From M3007 sp031398055 (GTDB lineage: Bacteria > Bacteroidota > Bacteroidia > Chitinophagales > Saprospiraceae): 27,556 bases of DNA. The stretch covers positions 1-27,556 of the forward strand of contig JANNMS010000277.1 of assembly GCA_031398055.1 (NCBI GenBank), given 5' to 3'. How positions within the stretch are numbered: position 1 is the stretch's first letter; every line of letters starts with the position of its first letter. Positions 21,098 to 27,556 of the stretch are shown in pieces. The position numbers and the translations under genes are program-made. The notes below the pieces were generated by a model that was given only the letters and a program-made list of their open reading frames with translations, did not search any database and was not told the DNA's origin.

Positions 21098-23623
21098 ATG
21101 AGAAAATTTTTATTGCTCGTCATTGCCTTTTTGGCAGGGCTGAATTACATCCTTTTTTCCCAAAACGACAGTTTGCGCGGCCTCGAAACGGCCCTGCAAA
21201 ATGCAAAAACAGAAGTTGAAAAAGCCGCGACGCTCAATCGTTTGGCCGAGTTTCAGAGAAAAAGCGGCAACCTCGCCGCTGCTGCCGAAGCCGCCGGGGA
21301 GGCTTTCGAAATTTCAAAATCAGAAAATTTGGAATCCGAATTGGCCGAGGCCCACGACCAGTTGGGCTTGATTTTCGAGGCAAAATTTGACTTTGGAAAT
21401 GCCATGAAATCCTACGTTTCCGGCCTGAAAATCCGTGAAAACGGGGGCGACGCTGCGGGCACGGCTTTGTCAAAATACCATGTCGGTCGCTTGTTTTTCT
21501 TGCAAAATGACCTCGAAAATTCCCAAAACAATCTCGAATCTGCTTTGCAAAGTGAAGATCCGGAAACTTTGGCCGCAGCCAACCAGACGCTCGGCGAACT
21601 TTGGCAAACCAAAAAAATTTTCGGAAAAGCACAGCAACATTTTCGCATGGCACTCGACCAAAAAATCGAGGCCGAAGACCTGCCCGGCGCGGCAGAAATT
21701 GCCAATTTGCTCGGAAAATTTGCTTTTGAACTCGGCGACAATGAAGGTGCGCTGGTTTATTTCCGGCAGTCGTTTGATCTCAATTCGAGCACCGAAAACC
21801 TTGCGGGCATGGCCAACGACAACCTCAATTTGGGCCGTGCGCACCTCCAAATCAACACGACCGAAGAGGCTTTGACCGCTTTTCAAACCGCAGAAAGGTT
21901 GTTCCGCGAGGCAAAAGATGCTGTCGGCACTGCCAAAAGTTTGGTCGCGCAGGCCGATTTGCTGCGGCGCGGCGGAAAATCGGCGGATGCTGAAAAATTG
22001 CTGGTCGCCGCCACCGATTTGCTTTCCAAAATCCAGGCCGTGCCGGGCGTGCCCGAAATTTTCAAAAACATCGCCGACGGCCACCGCGAGGCGGGCAATT
22101 TGAATTTGGCCTACCAAAATCTGGTGAAATTCACGGAGGCCGAAAAAGCGGTTTTTGGTTTTGAAAAAAACAAGGCCATGCTCGAATTGACCACCCGATA
22201 TCAATCAGAATTTGCTGCGGAAGAACAGCAACGGGTCATCGAAAAATTGGAAATACAACAGGCTGGAAGTCAAAAAGTACGCTGGGCTTTGCTCGGAATT
22301 TTGGCTTTTGCGGCACTGGCTTTGTGGGCAATGTTCCGCTCGAACCGCCAAAAAAAGCAGGATAACAAAACATTGCATAGTAAAAACGTAGAAATTGATT
22401 CCAAAAATCGCCAGTTGGGTGAAAAAAATCAGCACCTCGACGAATTGAACAACCGGCTCGTCGGCGAGATTGCGAACCGCGAAATGCTCGAACAAACTGC
22501 CTTCGACCGAGACAAATTTATCACTTTGTTGAGCCGTGAAATGCGTTCGCCGATTCAAGATATTTTGTCAAAAACCAGAACGCTGCTCGCCGAAAAACCG
22601 AAAAACGGGAAAGGCGAAGCACTCCGAAACATCCAATTTGGCGCAAGCAATTTGTTGGTGATGCTCAACGATTTATTGGAACATTCAAAAATCGAGGCCG
22701 GAAAAATCATGCTCGAAAGCGAAGAATTTGAGGTTCGAAAAATTGTGGAAGAGGTAAAACATCAATTTTTACCGGCGTTCAACGACACCGCAACAGGTTT
22801 TGGCGTGAAAATTTCGGAAGATGTCCCGGTGAAATTGCTGGGCGACCCGCTGCGTTTCAACCAGATTTTGAGCAATCTTTTGACCAATCTTTCGCGGCAC
22901 GGCGATTTTACTGATGTCCGTTTGGATTTGGATGTCGCCGAATCGGACGTGGATACTTTGGTTTTGAAAATGGAATTGAACGCCGTCGGCCACGGCCTCG
23001 AAAATGAAGAAATCGAGGCACTCGCGCAGCCGGTTTCGACGATTTTTGACCAAAACAGCGAGGAACGCGGGGCGAATGTCATCAGTTTGGCTTTGGCAAA
23101 ACGGCTCGTGCATTTGCAAAACGGCTATTTTGAAGCCGAAAACATGGGCGATGTCGGCTCGATTTTTACCCTGAATTTGCCTTTCAAAAAAGCGGGCCGC
23201 GTGCAAACTTCGGTGCCCGATTTCTTGGCAAAAAACCCGTTTCCGCTGACTGGAAAGTACATTTTGGTGGCCGAAGACAACAAAATCAACCAACTCGTGG
23301 TGGTCAAAATGTTGGAAAAAGCAGGCGCGGTAGTTGTCCCGACCGATGACGGCGTGGCGGCTTTGGAAGCATTTCGCGCCGGAAATTTCGACCTCGTTTT
23401 GATGGATATTCAAATGCCGCGACTCGATGGCTACCGAACCGTCGCCGAAATGCGGAAGGACGCCGACGAGGCAAAACGCAGCGTGCCAATCATCGCTTTG
23501 ACCGCATCGGCCTACCTGACCGACAAAGACAAAGCCGAACTTTTTCAGATGAACGACCACATCGGCAAGCCGTTCAGCCCGGAAGAATTGATGGAAAAAG
23601 TGGTGGGGGTGTTTGTGAAATAA
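21098..23623 (+). CDS. TPR-containing hybrid histidine kinase-like protein with degenerate kinase motifs
   Basis: An 841-residue protein: signal sequence (1-21), about six TPR-like repeats (40-360), a membrane helix (about 394-413), a coiled coil (413-470), a HisKA-like region (473-540), an HATPase-like region (570-690) and a receiver (721-835). The usual SHE phospho-acceptor motif reads LSREMRSP, with Arg at position 480 in place of His. The ATP-binding G1 motif DxGxG reads AVGHG (A629), and the G2 motif GLGL is lost (GANVISLALAKRLV), though the N box (NLLTNL) is partly kept. The receiver is intact: E726/D727, D770 (LMDIQMPRLDG), T802 and K824. It is probably a pseudokinase whose receiver is phosphorylated by another kinase. 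TPRs outside the membrane suggest peptide or protein sensing. Confidence 0.9.
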   Translation: MRKFLLLVIAFLAGLNYILFSQNDSLRGLETALQNAKTEVEKAATLNRLAEFQRKSGNLAAAAEAAGEAFEISKSENLESELAEAHDQLGLIFEAKFDFGNAMKSYVSGLKIRENGGDAAGTALSKYHVGRLFFLQNDLENSQNNLESALQSEDPETLAAANQTLGELWQTKKIFGKAQQHFRMALDQKIEAEDLPGAAEIANLLGKFAFELGDNEGALVYFRQSFDLNSSTENLAGMANDNLNLGRAHLQINTTEEALTAFQTAERLFREAKDAVGTAKSLVAQADLLRRGGKSADAEKLLVAATDLLSKIQAVPGVPEIFKNIADGHREAGNLNLAYQNLVKFTEAEKAVFGFEKNKAMLELTTRYQSEFAAEEQQRVIEKLEIQQAGSQKVRWALLGILAFAALALWAMFRSNRQKKQDNKTLHSKNVEIDSKNRQLGEKNQHLDELNNRLVGEIANREMLEQTAFDRDKFITLLSREMRSPIQDILSKTRTLLAEKPKNGKGEALRNIQFGASNLLVMLNDLLEHSKIEAGKIMLESEEFEVRKIVEEVKHQFLPAFNDTATGFGVKISEDVPVKLLGDPLRFNQILSNLLTNLSRHGDFTDVRLDLDVAESDVDTLVLKMELNAVGHGLENEEIEALAQPVSTIFDQNSEERGANVISLALAKRLVHLQNGYFEAENMGDVGSIFTLNLPFKKAGRVQTSVPDFLAKNPFPLTGKYILVAEDNKINQLVVVKMLEKAGAVVVPTDDGVAALEAFRAGNFDLVLMDIQMPRLDGYRTVAEMRKDADEAKRSVPIIALTASAYLTDKDKAELFQMNDHIGKPFSPEELMEKVVGVFVK

Positions 23624-23626
23624 ATT

Positions 23627-23688
23627 GGTGATTTGGCAATTTGGTGATTTGAAAAACACGCTCCAAATCACCAAATATCCAAATCACC
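23627..23688. repeat. 25-bp-arm palindrome after the hybrid regulator gene
   Basis: Arms 23627-23651 and 23664-23688 pair at 23 of 25 positions. Each arm has two GGTGATTTG units. It lies three bases after the stop codon and directly precedes a strong terminator. Confidence 0.8.
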
Positions 23689-23690
23689 CT

Positions 23691-23727
23691 AAAAAAGAGC
23701 CCGGTGCAAAAACCGGGCTCTTTTTTT
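23691..23727 (+). terminator. Intrinsic terminator of the hybrid regulator gene
   Basis: Six A, GAGCCCGGT, six-base loop GCAAAA, ACCGGGCTC, then seven T residues; a 9-bp GC-rich stem extended by A-T pairs. Confidence 0.92.
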
Positions 23728-23741
23728 GTGCGGATTTGTGT

Positions 23742-23749
23742 TATTTTTG
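23742..23749 (+). promoter_or_regulatory. -7 box of the large T9SS gene
   Basis: TATTTTTG, exact TAnnTTTG, with a leader of about 90 bases to the ATG at 23847. The nearest TTTG upstream is only 13 bases away, so the -33 box is unclear. Confidence 0.35.
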
Positions 23750-23846
23750 CTCACGTTTAATCATCGCCGACCATTCATTCCTACCTTTTTTTGGGCGGCG
23801 CACCGTGAGAATGCTGCATTTTTCAACTTCAACAATCTATTTTCCG

Positions 23847-26800
23847 ATGAAATTTTCAATTTACCTAACTTTCGTTTTCCTGTTTTTCATTTCCTCGATC
23901 CCTGTTTTTTCCCAAGATGTTTCGTGGGAAAAATTGGGCGGCCTGCCCGGCGGCGGTCGTGCCGACCAACTCCACGAAGATTCGCAAGGCCGATTGTTTT
24001 GGCTACGGAACGAATATTTTGGGGGCGAGGATTCGGAAATTTTCCGTTCGCTCGACAGCGGTTTGAATTGGGAAAAAGTCCAATTTCCAAATGTGCCAAA
24101 CGTCGTGTTTGATTATTCGGTTTTCGGAGAAGACAAGGCGATTTATCTGCACGGTCAAGGCAATTCTTGGAAAACTTTTTTATACCGTTCGACCGATGGC
24201 GGCGGCACCTTTCAGTTGCTGAACGATGAGGTTGACATGTTTGAAAACATAGATTTGGTTTTGCCATCGGGCACCATGTTAAGTAGTGGTTTTGGGCAAA
24301 CAATGCGCTCTACCGATTGGGGAACGACTTGGCAGCCCATTTTAACCAACGCAAATTCCCAAGACAATGGTTACAGTTTTTATTACGATGCGGCAAGTCA
24401 AAAAACCTTTACCATCGGCAATAAATATGGCAATCAACCAAATGAAGACACTTTGAGGATTTTTTGTTCGACAGACGATGGCCTCAATTGGGACTTGATT
24501 TTCGAAAAATTTGATTTTGCCGCCACTGCCGGATGGGTGACCCGAACGCCAAATGGGACGATTTTTGCTGCGATTGCCGAAAATTTACTGATTCGTTCGA
24601 CCGATGGCGGGATAACTTGGGATGAAATGGATCTGACAGGTCTTAACAATTCAAATTGGTATTATGCCAGCCAAATATCGACTTTGCCCGGCGGCGATTT
24701 GGTTTGTGCGATTGGTGGTTTCCCGTTCCGCTCGGCAGACAATGGCTCGACTTGGCAACCGATGAAGCATATTTTGTTCATTAATGATTATCGGAACGGC
24801 ATCAAAGCCACGTCGAACGGGAACTTGTTTTTTAGTGGCAGTAGTTTTTACCGCTCCACCGACAATGGGCAAACTTGGAAATTCGCCTCGACCGGCATTT
24901 CGCACGGCGCACCGACCGACATGGCTTTCAAAAACGACCAAGAGTTTTATGCCACAACCCTCGACGGTGCATTCGAGACCAGCGATGGCGGTTCAAATTG
25001 GACACTTTTGGAAGACAAACCAGCACAAAAATTCTTGTTCGGAATTGAATTGAACGCGGTCGGCGATGTTTTTTACAGCAATCTCGGGAACCTTTTTCGC
25101 AGGTTGAACGGCGCGGCGGCGGCTGAAACCTTGCCTATTGTATTGTCTAATTACAATTATTACTCTGAACAAATGGCGATCAATTCGGATGGCCAAATAT
25201 TTGTTAATTCGTATGATACGACTCTGAATTGGCATTCCCTTGCGCGCTCCTCAGACAATGGAAATACTTGGCAGCCGCTAAATATGCCTTTTTCTTTTTA
25301 TGAAATGGTTCAATTGAAATTCGCTCCGGGCGGGAAAATGTTGTTAAAATCTTTGAGTGAGATGTTCCGTTCGGAAGACAATGGTGTAACTTGGGAGTAT
25401 TTTGATATCAATAATTTTTACTCGGGCTTCATTGAAAATGCGCCCAGCGACCAAATTTGGGTGTTCGGCAGCAACCCACAAGGCGAAGAGGTCATTTTTA
25501 AATCCATTGATTTGTTCGCAACTTGGGATTCCACGCTGATTGACCCGCTGTCGGGCATTTATTTTAGTGGCGGTGATTTTGCACCGGTTATCAACCAAGC
25601 GGGGCATGTTTTTTCAGAAAGTTTTGGTGGAAACATTTCGCGGTCGGTGGACGGCGGCCTGACTTTCAATGATTTGCCCGTAATCGAAAAATACGGCTTG
25701 TACAGTATGCAAGGTCTTTTTTTGGGAACCGACCAAAAACTCTACGTTTCCGACCAAATCGAAGGCCTTTTTCGCACAAAAGACCCCACCACGGACTTCA
25801 CTTTGCTCACCGGAAAAGTTTTTCACGACGTGGACGAAAATTGCCTCGCCGCCGCGCCGGACTCCATTTTGCAGGCCATCAAAGTCAAAATCAGAAAAAA
25901 CACGACTGGAAATACTGTTTTCGGCACCTCCGACGCGACTGGAAAATACCTCGCGCCGGTCAGCCTCGGCGGGTTTCAGATCGAGGCCGTGCCGCCGTCG
26001 AAATATTGGTCGGGCTGCGTTTCGACCACGCAAGTTTTGGCCGCCGACCTCGGCACGACGGTGGATTCGGCGAACGTCGTTTTGAAGCCGCTCCAACATT
26101 GCCCGTTGCTTTCGGTGGATTTGCAGGCTGGTTTTTTGCGCCGCTGTTTCGATGGTTCGTATTTTGTTTTTTACAAAAACAGCGGCACCGAACCTGCCGC
26201 CGGAGCCTTCGTCGAAGTGACGCTCGACCCGTTTTTGGTTTTTAAAAATGCCAGTATTCCCCTCACTTCTCAAAATGGAAATGTCCTGAAATTCGACCTC
26301 GGACAAGTCGGAATCAATAAAAAAGGCAGTTTTCGCATTGATTTTGAGGTTTCCTGCACCGCGCCGCTCGGCCAAGTGCATTGTTCGGAAGCCCATATTT
26401 TTCCAAACCAACATTGCCCGGCGTGGCTCGGCGGCGAACTTCGCGCCTTTTCGGACTGCGGCGGGGCGGGCGGCACGCACCGTCTTTTTTTGAAAAATAT
26501 TGGTCAAAATGATATGCTTTCGCCCGCCGATTGGAGTTTGGCCGAGACCGATTTCACCACATTTTACGACACGTTGGTGAGTTTTCAATCCGGAAAAATC
26601 CAACTCGCTGCTGGCCAAACTTTTGAAAAAACGATGCCCAACAACGGCCATGCGTTTACGATTTGGGCAAATCAGGAGCAAAATTTCCCATTGATTTATG
26701 CCCAAACCGGTTCGCAAATCAAAGATTGTGGGCAGCCGGGCGGCGCGACCGATTGGTTTTGGGAAAATGCGCCGTTCGCCAGTTCGTCCTGCCAATCGAA

Positions 26801-27518
26801 CAACGGAAGTTGGGATCCGAACGACAAATCCGCGCAGCCAGCAGGCATCGGTGCCGAGCATCGAATAGAAAAAAACACGACGCTCGAATACCTCGTCCGT
26901 TTTCAAAACACGGGCACCGACACGGCTTTCAACATCGTCGTGCGCGACACGATTTCGCAACTTTTGGACCCGGCGAGCATCGAACCCGGCGTGTCGAGCC
27001 ATGCCTATCGTTTTGAACTTTTGGGCACGGGCGAGGTCGTTTTTACTTTCAACAACATTCAATTGCCGGATTCAAACATCAATTTCGCGGCCTCCAATGG
27101 CTTTGTAAAATTCCGGATTTCGCAGCGCGAAAACCTCGCCGACGACCTCGTCATCCGAAACCGGGCGGCAATTTTTTTCGATTTCAATGAGCCAGTTTTT
27201 ACAAATACCGTCGAACGCACCATCGGTTTGCCGAAAAATCCGACCATCGGAACTTCGGAAAAAGATTTGTCAAAAAACGTTTTGGAGGTTCGTCCAAATC
27301 CGGCAAGTGCAGAATTTGAAATATTTTTTTCGTCAAAAAATGATTTTAAAAAAATATTTATCCTGACCGATGCTTTGGGAAAAATCGTGCGGCAGGTCAA
27401 TTTTTCGGGAGAAAATCTGAAAATCGAGCGGGGAGATTTGCCGAGCGGGGTGTTTTTTGTTTCGATAAAAAATGAACGCGGTGAACTGCTCGCTGCTCGG
27501 AAAATTATTTTGCAATAA
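23847..27518 (+). CDS. Large secreted Asp-box propeller protein with T9SS sorting domain
   Basis: A 1223-residue protein starting at the ATG at 23847, where a signal peptide begins (MKFSIYLTFVFLFF, ending FSQ); the longer open frame upstream crosses the terminator and has no support. Residues about 30-640 contain roughly eleven Asp-box motifs of the S-D-G-TW type (STDGGITWDE, SADNGSTWQP, SSDNGNTWQP, SEDNGVTWEY), the pattern of BNR/VPS10 propellers. From about 653 comes a Cna-B-like module (LTGKVFHDVDENC, ATGKYLAPVS), then beta-sandwich modules, and a DPNDKSAQPAG segment near 989 with a DUF11-like domain (LEYLVRFQNTGTDTAFN). The last 75 residues (VRPNPASAEFEIFF to the end) are a type A sorting domain. 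Probably a surface or released adhesin-like or glycan-binding protein; the ligand is unknown. Confidence 0.9.
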   Translation: MKFSIYLTFVFLFFISSIPVFSQDVSWEKLGGLPGGGRADQLHEDSQGRLFWLRNEYFGGEDSEIFRSLDSGLNWEKVQFPNVPNVVFDYSVFGEDKAIYLHGQGNSWKTFLYRSTDGGGTFQLLNDEVDMFENIDLVLPSGTMLSSGFGQTMRSTDWGTTWQPILTNANSQDNGYSFYYDAASQKTFTIGNKYGNQPNEDTLRIFCSTDDGLNWDLIFEKFDFAATAGWVTRTPNGTIFAAIAENLLIRSTDGGITWDEMDLTGLNNSNWYYASQISTLPGGDLVCAIGGFPFRSADNGSTWQPMKHILFINDYRNGIKATSNGNLFFSGSSFYRSTDNGQTWKFASTGISHGAPTDMAFKNDQEFYATTLDGAFETSDGGSNWTLLEDKPAQKFLFGIELNAVGDVFYSNLGNLFRRLNGAAAAETLPIVLSNYNYYSEQMAINSDGQIFVNSYDTTLNWHSLARSSDNGNTWQPLNMPFSFYEMVQLKFAPGGKMLLKSLSEMFRSEDNGVTWEYFDINNFYSGFIENAPSDQIWVFGSNPQGEEVIFKSIDLFATWDSTLIDPLSGIYFSGGDFAPVINQAGHVFSESFGGNISRSVDGGLTFNDLPVIEKYGLYSMQGLFLGTDQKLYVSDQIEGLFRTKDPTTDFTLLTGKVFHDVDENCLAAAPDSILQAIKVKIRKNTTGNTVFGTSDATGKYLAPVSLGGFQIEAVPPSKYWSGCVSTTQVLAADLGTTVDSANVVLKPLQHCPLLSVDLQAGFLRRCFDGSYFVFYKNSGTEPAAGAFVEVTLDPFLVFKNASIPLTSQNGNVLKFDLGQVGINKKGSFRIDFEVSCTAPLGQVHCSEAHIFPNQHCPAWLGGELRAFSDCGGAGGTHRLFLKNIGQNDMLSPADWSLAETDFTTFYDTLVSFQSGKIQLAAGQTFEKTMPNNGHAFTIWANQEQNFPLIYAQTGSQIKDCGQPGGATDWFWENAPFASSSCQSNNGSWDPNDKSAQPAGIGAEHRIEKNTTLEYLVRFQNTGTDTAFNIVVRDTISQLLDPASIEPGVSSHAYRFELLGTGEVVFTFNNIQLPDSNINFAASNGFVKFRISQRENLADDLVIRNRAAIFFDFNEPVFTNTVERTIGLPKNPTIGTSEKDLSKNVLEVRPNPASAEFEIFFSSKNDFKKIFILTDALGKIVRQVNFSGENLKIERGDLPSGVFFVSIKNERGELLAARKIILQ

Positions 27519-27530
27519 AAAAACTGGGTA

Positions 27531-27556
27531 GGATTGGAGCGCGGATGACGCGGATT
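27531..27556. repeat. Start of a further GCGGATT-family palindrome, cut by the window end
   Basis: GGATTGGAGCGCGGATGACG and the following CGGATT share unit structure with the left arms at 8714-8759 and 15263-15287. It lies 12 bases after the stop codon of the large T9SS gene. The other arm would lie outside the window. Confidence 0.5.

Noticed and set aside
22769..23674. 301-codon open frame antisense to the hybrid regulator
   Set aside because: Opposite conserved receiver codons and runs into the palindrome and terminator; no protein-like features.
23625..23846. Upstream extension of the large T9SS frame
   Set aside because: The extension crosses a palindrome, a strong terminator and a promoter box, and the signal peptide begins at the ATG at 23847.
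25614..27062. 482-codon open frame antisense to the large T9SS gene
   Set aside because: Composition shadow of the real gene: no start context, no signal peptide and no recognisable motif.

Overview
The window reads as a chromosomal segment of a Bacteroidota bacterium, probably a Saprospiria-like lineage. The phylum call rests on three secreted proteins with C-terminal type IX secretion (Por) sorting domains, on promoter boxes of the Bacteroidota form (TTTG spaced from TAnnTTTG), on the lack of Shine-Dalgarno sequences, and on gene families typical of the phylum (an Mpl-type ligase, a YtxJ-like thiol protein, a DUF1573 lipoprotein, a NagX-like acyltransferase). The order-level placement is a guess.

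Layout. 1-3 kb: a beta-propeller T9SS protein and a secreted protein with three copies of an unrecognised Cys-containing repeat, both on the minus strand. 3.06-4.15 kb: a complete IS630-family element with terminal inverted repeats, TA target duplication, its own promoter and a -1 frameshift signal. 4.2-5.8 kb: a NagX/HGSNAT-like membrane acyltransferase convergent with a small protein that has a very acidic tail. 5.8-6.57 kb: no protein gene, but a 233-bp multi-hairpin region closed by a 12-bp inverted repeat, a candidate structured RNA. 6.57-8.7 kb: rsmI and two small secreted proteins. 8.9-12.7 kb: mutS followed by a PLP aminotransferase, then a 54-bp decayed copy of the mutS 3' end. 12.8-16.2 kb: an Rpn/PD-(D/E)XK protein, a PlsC-type acyltransferase, a small secreted protein and a GT2 glycosyltransferase. 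16.2-20.1 kb: a T9SS protein, a DUF1573 lipoprotein, aroK and mpl. 20.2-27.5 kb: an unlisted 33-residue peptide gene, ytxJ, a TPR-histidine-kinase-receiver hybrid whose kinase motifs are degenerate, and a 1223-residue T9SS protein with Asp-box repeats.

Most genes look individually transcribed, with frequent strand changes, intrinsic terminators and a striking number of intergenic palindromes. At least seven long inverted repeats from several sequence families sit at gene ends. No single operon-encoded defence or biosynthetic system is visible. The points most worth checking are the mutS-tail footprint around the aminotransferase, the structured intergenic region at 6.0-6.3 kb, the pseudokinase-like hybrid regulator, and the frameshift cassette in the insertion sequence.
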